DNA from: Mangifera indica
Lineage: Eukaryota; Streptophyta; Magnoliopsida; Sapindales; Anacardiaceae
Reading direction: 5' to 3'
Assembly (NCBI RefSeq): GCF_011075055.1
Contig: NC_058151.1
Location: 13,893,800-13,957,799, forward strand
Length of the DNA: 64,000 nucleotides
Part shown: positions 14,105-28,000 of the stretch, piece after piece
Layout: every line of letters starts with the position of its first letter
How positions within the stretch are numbered: the first letter of the stretch is position 1
Notes under the pieces: model-generated
The model's input: the letters and a program-made list of their open reading frames with translations, nothing else
Told to the model about the DNA's origin: nothing
The model's database searches: none
Program-made: the position numbers and the translations under genes

Positions 14105-14336
14105 ATAAAGCCCAATCTTAGTAGCAATATTCCAAAAAAACTACCTTCCCCAAGGGGCCAGATGGCAAAATATAATCAAATTAATTTGAAGCGTTGATGA
14201 GCGCAACTGAGAGTCACAGCCGTTAGATCTAGGGTTCAATAACTCTCAACCCAACATGTATAAAACCTTCTCTTCGTCATCGTTTTGCCTCCTCCCTCGC
14301 TGAAAACACTAGAAGGAAAAATAAGTAACACCCAAG
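14105..14336 (+). promoter_or_regulatory. RPL34 promoter region: site II, telo-box-like and TATA motifs
   Basis: AGCCCA (14109-14114; TGGGCT on the other strand) is a site II element. TAGGGTT (14230-14236) is a partial telo-box. TATAAAA lies at 14259-14265, about 70 bases before the ATG. Site II plus telo-box is the usual signature of plant ribosomal protein and growth-coupled genes. The function here is inferred from motif and position only. Confidence 0.5.
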
Positions 14337-15995
<1,659 letters not shown>

Positions 15996-17568
15996 AAAGT
16001 GGGAGTGTGAAAGCAAAGCCTTCTGGATTCTAAGGAATGGATTAGGGAAATTTTGTTGTGAGATTATGATGACAGTGCTATGTGATGGTATCAAACCTTA
16101 AATATTTGAGTGTTTAGTTTGTTTGATATTGAGACTACTTGCCAGATTCTCAGGTTAAAATTTTATATTTGATGTTCTGATGGGCACATTATGATTCCTT
16201 CTTTGTTTGAGATTGTTGGTTAGTTTACTAATTGTAGCTCACGCTTGGAGACTTCTATTTTGGATAGTTCATCTAGTAATTTTGGGACTTGAAAGCCCAT
16301 TTGAGGACAGGTTTGCATTCGCAATTAGGTTTGTGATTAATAATATAATATAGATGAATATGTTTTCAACTGGACTAACGGGACGATTAGTCTACTTTAA
16401 GAATGCTAATGGAGAGCCATCTGGAGCATGGTTCAGAATTCGATGGGGTGCAATCAGAGTCTGCTCTGACTGGGATTGAACAATACCAGTTTGAGTTAGC
16501 ATAGCCTCATCGTGAAGTGAAGTCATCGATAGATTAATCTTCTCGGATGATTTATTTTCTTTACTGGGTTTTTCTTTAACAAGCTCAATCCTGGCACAAT
16601 TTACAAATTTGCGAGCTTGTGGGCAGATACCATATGGCCTCTAAAAATAATAAATAATTCAAATTAATTATAAAAAATAATTTTTTGGCAGGTTAGCCTG
16701 TTAAAAAGCTCACCGGAGGTATGATCCACCGTGTTGTGGGCTGTGTCTCTTGAAAATTTGGGGTTAGCATGACTTGTCAGGGCCTGAATTTTTACAGCAT
16801 TGGCACGATACAAACTGGCATGGCGGGTTGTTCCAATTTTGGCACGGACTGGCCTGTTGTCAGCTCTACTAGCAACCCTCTTTTTTCGGTGGCTTCTTGG
16901 TGAAATCATAGTCAATTGAGCTAGTTGAACACGATGTTTAGCTTGCTGTTCTAGATTCAAATTGAGTTTAAGTTGGTCTTGTTCCGGTTTGGATGTACAA
17001 ATGGAGCAAATTTTTCCAAGTGCGTGCTTGAACAATTTCACTTCAAAAACCTTGAGTTCTGAACTTAATTCGGCTGGACTTAGAGACCGTAAGCATTTGC
17101 TAGTGTATATTAGAGTGTTCCAATTGTTACTAACTTTTCCAAGTTGTTGAACAAAAACCAAATCCATCCATGACCAGTTTGTGAAAAGCATTTTAACAAC
17201 AAACTCATTGAACATCTTGACCCTCAAATTTACAACAGAATTTCTATTTTTCATATGATAATGGCAGAAAAGGGCTCTTTGCCTTGTTCACTATCTCGGG
17301 AAAGCAGCTCAATTAACTCCATTGCCAGACTAATGAATTGTAATATTAATGGAGGTTTCAGGATAATCATAATTTTTAAGTTCATTTTTTTTTCCATCTT
17401 CTGAATTACAAAACATGTAGAAGTACTCTTAGCATGTATAAATGGAATACATGTAAACTGTACAAGAGCATTGCATTGCAAATAAGACATGTTTCTGATA
17501 CTTCCAGTTTACTCATTGATGCTAGAACTGGTAGGCAAGCACTTCTTCTGTATGCTAATCAAGTACAT
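15996..17568. other. Spacer between convergent RPL34 and NAC genes
   Basis: It holds the 3' UTRs of RPL34 (early part) and of the NAC gene (late part). In between, about 16560-16900 is richer in GC and contains words such as TGGCACGA, TGGCACGG and TGGCATGG that look like dispersed repeat sequence. A 196-codon open frame on the minus strand (16664-17254) has no recognisable domain and was not accepted as a gene. Confidence 0.55.
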
Positions 17569-18922
17569 TTAAGTGTAGCAATTGTTTGTGGAATATGTAG
17601 TTGACATCTCACTGGGACAGGGTGGTGAATCCCATGGCAAATTTGGCTTCCAGGCCTCTGGCAAATTCGAAGGCAAACTGAAGGGAAATCCAATTGATCT
17701 GATATTTCCCCACTGGCTATTGTCTTGTGTTACATTCATGTTCCTTCTTGAGCCTGACTCATCTTCTGCAGGAATCATATTACCTTGCATCTCTTGGGGC
17801 ATACTAATTGAAAATGCTTTCACTTGCTGCTGTGGTCCTTCAAAGTTAATATTCTCAGACCCTTCACTAACATCACTGAGTAATGCAGCAGGGTTCAGTA
17901 GCATGGAAGAAGCATCAACTGTACACTTGGTAGGCCCTGAGATTTCTGGTAGTGAAAACATGAAGCTGTTGGGAATGTCTGCACTGGAAGCTGGAAATAG
18001 AGATGGTTTATAGAAGGATGGGTTTAGGGGTTTATACGAGGGAATATTGAACTCAGAGAAACTCGCAGAAGAGGCAATTTCGGTCATGCAGGAAACATTC
18101 TCTGGACTGAAATGAGTGCAGTTTGCTCCTTGGTTTAGTATATCTGATGCTGTAGTTTCTGGTAACGTTGAGATCCAAGTGTGAGACAGAGCTCTTTGTG
18201 CCATAGTATTTGCTTTCTTGAATATCCTACAAATTGCCCAGGCATCCTGGAGTCCAAAGCCAAGTCCGGGAAGTTAGAAAACACTAATTCAAATTTCAGA
18301 AAACAATGCAAAACATAATCAAGTCTGAGTATGATTACATTTGCAGGAATGTTCTTGTCCAAGGGCTTCCTTGGTGGCGCTGAATCTGCCAGCGAAGGAA
18401 GGCGAAACTCGTGCATCATCCAGTCAGTTTTGATCCCTTTAGCAGCTCTACCTCTATAAAACACCAAAGACTTCTTCAACCCAATACATTTGTTGCCATC
18501 AGAGGAGTAAATAGGCCTATCAGTTCCAGTGGCCTTCCAAAATCCAGCTCCTGTAACCCGGTTAGGCCTCGCGCTGTTTCTGTATTTTCTGTCCCTTCGA
18601 CAGTAGAAATACCACTCTTTCTCCCCGGTACTCGCCAGCTCTTCATGCATAAAAATGAACCAAAAACAACAGTTAATCATCAAGTTTACACATAACTAAA
18701 ATTCTTCCAGTGCTTCAGCAAAGATGAACAAACTAACTTACTTGGAAGATCCCAGGGATCATATTTATATATGTCAACTTGCTTGATAAGTTCAATAGGT
18801 AGAGACCTTTGCTGAATCTTCCTCTTGAGATAAAATCCAACAAGCTCTTCATCCGTTGGATGGAAGCGAAAACCAGGCAGCATAACATCATCAATCTTGT
18901 CAATATCATTTTTCTCATCCAT
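17569..18922 (-). CDS. FEZ: NAC-domain transcription factor, FEZ/NAC094 type
   Basis: Three exons on the minus strand: 18922-18742, 18640-18339, 18246-17569. They give 386 residues. The NAC domain spans about residues 14-170: [18 protein letters not shown] (subdomain A), [20 protein letters not shown] (B), [20 protein letters not shown] and [14 protein letters not shown] (C), [27 protein letters not shown] (D), then [11 protein letters not shown]. The intron after WDLP-K and the one before DAWAIC are standard for NAC genes. The C-terminal half is Ser/Pro/Asn-rich with a tryptophan-containing tail, as expected of an activation region. FEZ controls oriented divisions of root-cap stem cells in Arabidopsis. 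I assign this clade from the domain sequence and the RALSHTW-type motif after the NAC domain, supported by its position beside RPL34 and DEG8. NAC094 is the equally likely name. Confidence 0.9.
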
Positions 18923-21900
18923 ATTTCTCTTCCTTAACTCTTTGTTTCCAAGCCTTGAAGCTCAAACCGTGAAGCGGTTTCTTGAAGTTGAGCTCAAACT
19001 AGTGAATCAGAGACATTATTTGCTTCCTGAAAAGGGGTTTGCCTCCAAAGCTTAGGCTGCCCTTTCAGGATAACCAGTGAGCATATATATATATATAGAT
19101 ATATACAAGGTTAGCTCTATATGTTAAAGAAGAGGTAATTTAATTAGGAACCCAAGTCAATGGCATGGGAGTTGTTAATGGAGCTCAGTTTCAAATCCTG
19201 AACCCCATAGTGGAGGAGTTCCAATTTAAGGATCTCAATAAGACTTGAAAATCAGATGAGTTTTGGGATTTTAAAACTAAAAAATTGTTTTCACATTTTC
19301 TCATGGACACCTCCTGTTTTTATCTTCAAAAAGATCAAGAACAAAATGACAAAGAGGGGTTCCATGTTATAACATTTTATTGAAATATTAAAATATTGTT
19401 TATCTTGAATTGTTTCTTGTGATTTATGTATTAGAGGTTTAAAAATTAAGTTGCTGGATGAAGCCCTATACAAAAGAGCTCAAATTTATGTTCAAAGTAT
19501 GAGATTCTCTGCAAATTCCCCTGAGATTTTGAGAGAAAGAATATCATTGGATCCAAAAAAAGCCATATCTATTCCATTCTCAAAGCTTGTATTCTGATTC
19601 ATTCATATACAAGATTCCATTCTAACATCTCAGATTGACAAAATATATAAAAAATAGGTGTTAAATTCCAAATCGACAAAATATGAAAAAATAAATGAAA
19701 TAGTCTTTGAGATTCTAAATTGTATAACAATATATAAAATAGATAATATCTTTATAATAAGTTGTGTTGTTAGATATACTTTCTCTAGCATGTATCTAGA
19801 TAGTGGCTGAGTTCTGCACGTTTTCCCACTGAATGATTACAGCAATGTTAGCCAAACAGTTCAGCTGTGTGAAAAATGTGCTTCAAACAAATGAACGGGG
19901 TGAAAAAATGGACAGCTTACCAAACTGTAAGAAACAAGCAGCTCAACTACTCATTGACTACAACTGCTTATGCCATTTCATTTTACATCACAAGTTACAC
20001 TTTTCTAAGTTCTGTTCATGGCTTGAGTTTGTCAACCATGTCTCCCAACGTGGTAGCAGTGACCAAACAGCAATGAAACATTATTATAAACATGGAAGAT
20101 TGATTTTGTGGTCAAATGGCCAAATGGGTTAGTCCAAGTGAAGTGAAATTCCCCAGAAATTTCTATATAGCCCATAGTTTGAAACCCTTCATGTCTGTTC
20201 CGTGTAGTTGTAGGATTGGATCCATACTAAGCCAACTTGGTTTGGCTTGGTGTTTGACTTGATTCGAATCGAATTTGAGTTAAAATTTCAATTCAACACA
20301 ATTTTTGCCAAATCTTTCTTTGATTATACTTTTTATCTTATAAATAATATTATTTATTCTATAGATAATATTATTCACCTTATCAGTAATACTATTTATC
20401 CATAAGATTAAACATGAACCAAACTGACTTGATCTCTAAAGTAGGTTTGACTCAACTCAAATTAATATAGGTCGAACTCAAGCCAAGCTTGAGTCAAGAG
20501 GGTTAACTCATTTCTAAAACTAAGTTGAACTTGAGCTTAAGGAAGTTCGGCTTGTTCTGGCTCACAAGGCAAGTAGATGGTTGGATTTGGTTCAAATTTG
20601 TCTTGTGACTTAATTCAAGTCACGTCAATTAATTATTAAAATAATATTGTTTTATTGATTATTAATTAAATAACGTTGTTTTATCAATGAGTTAAGAATT
20701 AGAGTCACGAATTCAAGTTATAAACTCGAGCCGAGTTTTCAACTTCAAACTTGAGTTTCAAATCGAACTTGAGTTACCTTTAACTTTGACTCGACAAATT
20801 TGAATTGCCTTATTTTTTATTTGAGGCAAACTTGAGTGAGAAAGTATTGAAACTTGACTTGATTTGTATTCGTTCTTGTTTATCCTATCAATAACACTTC
20901 GACGATATCTCCAACTAGGTTGAATGAATATGAACTCAAATTTGAAGTTAAGTTAATTATTATAAATTTAAGTCAAACTTAAACTTACTTACATTTGGAC
21001 TTACTGAAATCTAGCCGAAATTTCTTGGACTAACACCTCAATGGGAAAAGGGGTCAATTTTTGTAACCAATGTTTTTTTTTTTTCAATTCTCTTTTAAGT
21101 GTGAACACTATAGTAATCTCCAAGCATATATTCATGTTCCCAATGAAAAAAATCTAAATGAAATTTATTGGCCGCCTGTTTAAGATTTAAATATCATCAG
21201 GTTGCTGCTCTCTTAAGGTATCTCAAAGTCCAGATTTTGGCATGCAAAATGTCTACATTTCATATTGGGATTCATGTATTTTGCAGTGAAAGGAGATATA
21301 ACCATAAACAAATTTTATATCGAAAAATATTGAATATGTATAAAAATTCCATATTTATAAAGAATGATGCTAAAATATTGGTTAAATGAGTTATTAAATT
21401 ATTAAAACGTGTTTTTTATTATAAAACTAAAACTGTAACAAATAATATATATAAAATTAATAATATTTTAATAATAGACTAAATAAAACCAAATCCATGA
21501 CAAATTATGTATTCGAACGAGTAATATTTTGACATATATTCATGACTTGTATTTGATCCCTACCGAAGAATTTTCAACATAGAAATGTAGTAAGAAAATC
21601 AGCTTTCTTGTGCTCAAATTCACTCCCAAGAAAAACACCAGAAATCATAACATCAAATATAATTTAATTGCGTGTGAAAGTGAAGTTTTTGCACATTGTT
21701 AATGTTATCAAAAAGCCCTTTTGCCGTGTACTGGAACACCTTCCCATGCTTTGGAATTTATGACTTTTTGGCGATGACATAATTTACACAAAGTAATCTA
21801 ATATTTGTTTATATCTTTAAATGTTAAAAAAAATGTTCGAAAACTAATCATACGAAACAAATCAAAAATCAAAATCAATCACATAATATAAGATAAATTT

Positions 21901-22435
21901 ACATACATGATTCAAGTTTATATAAATATAATCGAGTCAAGTTTGAGTTAAATAATATTTAACTATTTTAAGTTCGATTGTAACCCTAACAAGGAAGAAA
22001 TAAAAGAAAAAAAAAATTCTATGTTGTCGAGTTAGGGGTCAACAATGGCAACCCCGTTTACAAAATTAATCACAAAGATTGAAAATCTAACAATAGTTTA
22101 AGGGAATAATTTATTTAATCTTTCTTTATTCTCTAATCATGTATTAACTTGTCCATTTTAATGAAACTTGAGAGTAATCTCTTTGACACCAACCTCAACA
22201 AATTAATTAATTATCTTATCATTTAAATAATCAAAATTTTAAACATAGAGTTGTGGCTACTATTCACATCTTATCATGCAAGAGGCAAATGAGACCACTA
22301 GAGAGTTCCTTGTTGCCATCTTCTGCATTAAAATACTCCTAATGTGTCCATCATGGCCTAAATTTTCACCCTAAATTTCACTAATCAAAACTTATCTTAG
22401 GAATTTTTATGAGGAGAGAAGAAAGGTGCAAAGAA

Positions 22436-22590
22436 CAATGTTATGTATACATATTTTTTATACATAATTTAGGTATATAGATGATGTGTTATTATATAAT
22501 TGAATGTTATTTTATTTTTAATTTAAAATAATTCAATCACATGATTTCACATAGTCTGTATACTCAACTTGTTTATGCATAATTTGATTG
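22436..22590. mobile_element. Short MITE-like element, CTATGTGTAT family (diverged copy)
   Basis: Left part CAATGTTATGTATACATATT and right part GCATAATTTGATTG resemble the ends of the better copies at 57266-57433 and 43788-43945. A shared interior word, ATTTAAAATAATTCAATCACATGAT, is here split by minor changes. The copy is diverged and the boundaries are approximate. Confidence 0.45.
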
Positions 22591-23831
22591 AAGATACAAA
22601 TCCCTTTGAATTGATGTAAATTTTGAATGCATGTACAAATTTTTGGAATTGGGTGTCACTGTAAAATGTCACTTTGATTGAGAAGTTTGAGATTGAGATT
22701 CCCTGCAAGTGTTTAAGGCTTGTAAGCAAAGAGTTGAAGACCACAAAGGATCAATTAGTTTATGTCAATAATCATTTAGAACTCTTTTATTAATTTATAT
22801 GATTTCATTGGTTTAGAATATTTTTTTTTTTATAATCCAAAATTCCTTGAACCCATTTTCCGAACACTTTTATTTATTGAATAAATCAAATTTCTTTTTT
22901 TTTTTAAATTGAAGTGACTAAATTTTCAAATATTTTTATTTAAAAAATTGAAGTTTCAAATTTTTTATTGAATAAATTAAATTTTTATTATTTTTTATTG
23001 AATATATCGAATTAATCACTATATTTTTAAAATAAAATAAAACTAATAATCATAATTATATTTTTTCTATACCTTTGATAAGACATAATAAAAAATTGTT
23101 CTTTTCTATAAAAAAAAATAATAGAGGTTTGGTTCTTTCATTCAATTGAGAAAATACTTCACACTATATATGTACATACATACATGTACATACATATGTA
23201 TGTAAATAAATTGAAAAAAAAAAAAAGATTGATGGGGACAAATGAAACCGTTGGCAAAATGATATTATTAAAGTTTAATACTAACGAAAATTGGTTCATA
23301 CATAAATTCAATATAGCCCAATGTTTGTGAAATTAATAATTAAGATATATGGTATGACAAGAACAAGCAAATAAAGACATTTTTGTTACAATCATCTCAC
23401 CATAACTAAATTCCAATGTTCACACTTATTCATTTACTTTTGATTTTATTCCATTTGATTTGATTGAATCCACTTTTTCCTAGTATTTTTTTCAAGTGGG
23501 TTTTTCATTTTTTGTCTCTAGCTTTTGTCAATTCAATCACTAATTCTCACTCGGTGATGTGTTATAATATAAGTTCATATTATTTTATATTTTATTTAAA
23601 ATTATTCATTCATATAATAATATATAAATTAATTTTTATTATTAATACATATAATTATTTAAATTTTTATCACGTTTGTAAAATCTTAAAAAAAATATTT
23701 ACTTAAAAAAGAAAACCCTTGACTACAAATTTTAATAAACTAATCTTAAGAGAAAATATAATTAAGTAAAAGTGCTAAGGAAAAATCTAATTAAGTTTTA
23801 TTTTGGAAATAAGGGGTGTAAAAAGAAAAAA

Positions 23832-24175
23832 CTCTACTTTAGTTTGAAATGGAGAAAATAAACCTAATTACCTAATTAAGTTTAGATTAGAAGGTTATTT
23901 TCATTATTAAATAAGTTTAAAGAAATAATTTTAATTATAAAAAATGCTTACTTAGTCCTGATTTTCACACCCAAATCAAGTATGGACATGATGGAAAGGT
24001 TGTTGACTCTAATTTAGTTTGAAATAGAGAAAAATAAACCTAATTAAGCTTAGATTAGAAGGTTATTTTCATTATTAAATAAATTTAAAGAAATATTTTT
24101 TAATTATAAAAAATGCGTGCTTAGTCATGAATTTCACACCCAAATCAATTATTGACCTGAAGAAAAGGTTGACCT
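23832..24175. repeat. Tandem duplication, ~175 bp unit
   Basis: Unit 1 (23832-24006) starts CTCTACTTTAGTTTGAAATG and unit 2 (24007 to about 24175) starts CTCTAATTTAGTTTGAAATA. Both then run through TTAGATTAGAAGGTTATTTT, a TTTCACACCCAAATCAA word and a final AAAGGTTG. The copies have diverged by scattered substitutions and a short indel. The duplication is non-coding. Confidence 0.8.
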
Positions 24176-24384
24176 TGGTCAACCAACGATTGGATTGGAT
24201 GATTAATCGTCTCCAATAAGGACACAAATCACTCTTACAGATTTTATTATATTTGTTCTAAATTTGAGGGCTTTTGAAATACACCACAAACATTTCTAAA
24301 TACACCTTGCTATTTACAGACCCAACTACAACACATAAAATGGGCTTCATTTCACAAAGAATCAGATAAATTGAGTTAAAAGTG

Positions 24385-24385
<1 letters not shown>

Positions 24386-24438
<53 letters not shown>
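24386..24438. repeat. (AT)n microsatellite
   Basis: An uninterrupted run of about 26 AT units. It is likely polymorphic in length and prone to assembly error. It lies about 600 bases upstream of the DEG8 start codon. Confidence 0.95.
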
Positions 24439-24442
<4 letters not shown>

Positions 24443-25041
24443 ATACGAGGACATGTTTTTTGAACCTTACGAAGATATATCAAAATTAAATTATTGATTT
24501 ATTTGATATAATAGTTTGATATAATTGGTTTAAATTCTTTGTGATTTAAATTTGATTTAAAAACAATTCAATTTTAAATTTAATCTAAACTTGTGTTATT
24601 AGAAGTGTAAAATGAAGAATGGATTTAACCTATTTATTGTCGATAAAAAATTTAAAAATGTATTCATAAAAAGGGTTTGTTCAACTCAAATTTGAGTTGA
24701 GTTCGCTTAATAGCTAACGGTAATGTTAGAAATAAAAAAAATCATCGAAAAAAAATTACGAATGAAGCGAACTTTGGTACGATGATGCTAGCAAGACATT
24801 AACCTTGAACTAAATTTTCTTTCATTTGAACTTGACTAATTTAAACTGAACATCTATCTTGCTTACATTTGTTGTTAAATACAGTCAATGATGGGCAGGG
24901 CTATATTAGTAATTTCACTATAAGTATTACTTTGAACAAAGCAATACAAGCTGCAAGTCTTCTCAACTCAGAAAGCCTTATCTACAACACTTAGGCTCTT
25001 GTGCTTCAACAAAACACTTCAACAACTGTATCAATCAAGAA

Positions 25042-28000
25042 ATGCAAATTTCAGTATGCAATTCTTGGTCTTCACTACAATCACTTAGACTATTTAACTT
25101 CCCAAAACGCCTTCTCTTGAGCCAGCCAGTCTGTTCTGATGATGGAACTAATCATATTGTTTTGTCTTCTCAGTGCAATAACATTTCCACTCAAAGGTTC
25201 TCTCTTTCTTTCTTCTATATATCGGAAATTGTATTGACCAAAGTGGGATGTCTCTGGTTTTTGTTTCTTCAGTTCTGATACTTGTTTATTGATTCATTTT
25301 GTTGATTTTGTGAATTTCAGAAACTGTATTGAGGAGTTGGTTGAAGTCAAATCTTTTAATCCTATAACAAAGAGGCAGATGTTGCTCACCAGTTGTTTCA
25401 TGTATTTGTGGTATCATCCTTCAAGGTACTTATCAGGTCTGCACAATTCAGCTTTTTTTTTTTTTGTTTATTTCAGCTGATTTTTTTAACTTAATTTGAT
25501 CGTGGCCATACATTTATGTAATCTGGCTGTGAATGTTTATGATGCCGAAACCATTCAGAGATGACTAAACAATCACAAAAGGAACAAGTTATATGATAAA
25601 CCATCACTGAATTGTATGGAGATTCGGATACAGGATTAAAAAAAGCAACTTTTAGGTATATTTGTTAATTCACTCAAGCAATAATTATCTATATCTAATG
25701 TTTTTAACTCTAATTCGCCTTTAAATACTTCCTAAAACCCTTCTCCTGAAAAATAAAGGAAAAGAAAATCAATTAAAATAAAACTAAAAAATTGTAAAGT
25801 ATCTTGAAACATCTAAAATTCTGTAGATACGATGGAACGATCGTTCCATTGAAGGAACACCCTTTCTTGGACTTTAGTTGTGGCCGTTCCAAGTGGGGAT
25901 GGGGCGTTCCTTTGGTTGTTCAATGTTCTGCCAAAATTTTTGAATCTGTGTCGTGGCCGTTCACATTGGAAAGGGACCATTCTGCTGTGTGTTTCCAGGT
26001 TCTGCCTTGGTTTTGTGATTTTGCAATTTGAAGGAACGCATGTTCCTTTAACGGGAATGCCCATTCTTGCTTCACTGTTTATCCCTAAAAACATAAGATT
26101 TTGATTATTATTGATTGCATGAATTATCAAATAAACCTAAGAGTTGATTTTTTTTATCCAGTATCTAAGTCTTGATACAATTTGATGTTTATTTATTGTA
26201 TCACTTGTTCTTTTTGTGATTGTTTAGTTATCTCTTATATGGTTGTAGCTTCAGTTTACATTGGCAACTATGCTGAGAGGTGTATTGTTAACTCATTTGC
26301 AATTTGCTTCCAATATGTGGTGAAAATTGCTTCATGTACAGCTCAAGCTTTAGGGGATCCCTCTGTGACAATAGAGCAAGTAACTCCTCCTGTTTTTCCA
26401 TCTGGAGCACTCTTCCCCACTGAGGTTTGTTGTTAACTATACCGGCTTTGTTGTTGTAATTTTGAAGTTTAGTTGTGTTCTTCTGTAAGTTCCAAATGCC
26501 TTTTTAACAACATTGTGTCTAATTGGCAGGAAAGAATTGTCCAACTGTTTGAGAAGAATACATATTCTGTTGTTAACATATTTGATGCCACATTGCGGCC
26601 CCAACTAAAATTAACCGGTGTTGTTGAGGTATTGTCATGCTTCGAATTTGGCAAGTTCACTGTTGCTTTTTTACTTTGCTCAATCTCTTATATTGCCTTT
26701 TTTTTGTCAGATTCCTGAAGGCAATGGTTCTGGGGTAGTCTGGGATGGACTGGGACACATTGTCACAAACTATCATGGTAAGGACTAATTTTGGCTTTTA
26801 AAGATTTGAAAAATGATATGCAGACGATTCTTTACGCCCATTATCTGAATCTCATGAGTTCTTCATATGCAGTCCTTTGCATCTTTCAGCACTTTTTAAA
26901 CTCAATATTTATAGCCTTTTTCTGACAATAAAATTATGAATATGCCATTGTTTTTCAGATTGCATTGTGGATGAAATAGAAATATATTTTTTGAACTGTA
27001 TAATTTTCTACTGATTGGACAGAAATTCCAATTGTTGTCTAGTGATAGGAAATGCTCTTTCAAGAAACCCAGGCCAGGGCCAAGTTGTTGCACGAGTTAA
27101 TGTTTTAGCCGCGGAAGGGTGAGATTTGCAGTGTTCTTAGTCTATATCTTGGTAATTTTACCACATTATTGTGTTGAAGCTTTAGCTGTTGCAACCATTT
27201 GTCTCATTTTGTGTAGTTTTATAAAGGGTGCAAAAGAATTTCGAGGGTAAGTTGGTCGGTGCTGACCGCGCGAAGGATCTCGCTGTCTTAAAGGTATAAT
27301 TCTTTTCTTTAAATCTTTTTCCATGTTAGTTCCTCTTGTTTGCATTTTGTTTTTGTTCCACGGTTGATGTATATTCCATACTAGGTAGAAGCCTCTGAAG
27401 ATCTATTGAGGCCGATTAAAGTGGGACAGTCTTCGTCTCTAAAAGTTGGGCAGCAATGTCTAGCAATTGGAAATCCATTTGGCTTCGATCACACTCTCAC
27501 GGTTGGGGTTATCAGTGGATTGAACAGAGATATTTTTAGTCAAACTGGAGTCACAATTGGCGGTGGAATTCAAACAGATGCCGCGATCAATCCAGGAAAC
27601 AGGTTACTCTTATGAACATTAATCATTGCATCAGTAAGAAAAAGAAAATTTGATTGTACTCGGCGTATCATCTGCTACTACTTAACTTGTTCTGCTATGG
27701 TTGCAGTGGAGGACCTTTACTGGATTCTAAAGGAAACTTAATTGGGATCAATACGGCTATATTTACACAAACAGGTCATTTTCGTCTACATATTTCATAA
27801 TTTATGGTTACTTAAAATCTTACTTTCATTGTTTGATGTGGCAGGGACATCGGCGGGTGTTGGGTTCGCCATCCCTTCAACAACAGTGCTCAAGATTGTA
27901 CCTCAACTGATCCAATTTGGCAAAGTAAGTTTTGTTTTCATGAACCTTTTGACCTTTTGGGTCTTTACTGTAATTTAGAGGACTCATCTTTTACAAGCAT

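Larger units (their letters stand above)
12205..14336. other. Intergenic spacer between DUF1666 gene and RPL34
   Basis: AT-rich spacer without a gene. It contains a decayed tRNA-Leu-like sequence (12615-12697, minus strand), a Tourist-like MITE (13561-14031) and the RPL34 promoter (about 14100-14336). Diverged repeat sequence rich in TTCAAACTCAAATTTGA-type words lies at about 12845-13095. Confidence 0.7.
18923..25041. other. 6 kb intergenic spacer upstream of divergent NAC and DEG8 genes
   Basis: AT-rich, no gene supported. A TATATATATATATA run (19083-19097) lies about 160 bases upstream of the NAC start codon and could serve as its TATA box. Other contents: diffuse repeat rich in AACTTGAGT/ACTCAAGTT words (about 20220-21010), a ~155 bp MITE (22436-22590), a short TACATACATG palindromic microsatellite (about 23165-23205), a ~175 bp tandem duplication (23832-24175) and a long (AT)n tract (24386-24438). 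The final few hundred bases should contain the DEG8 promoter. Confidence 0.6.

Noticed and set aside
16664..17254. 196-codon open frame on the minus strand
   Set aside because: It has no recognisable domain, sits between two convergent genes, and part of it is repeat-like (TGGCACG words). No splice or promoter context supports it.
25813..26130. Open frames on both strands in DEG8 intron 2
   Set aside because: They fall inside the palindromic GGAACG block within an intron of a well-supported gene. Opposing open frames are expected from a GC-richer inverted repeat.
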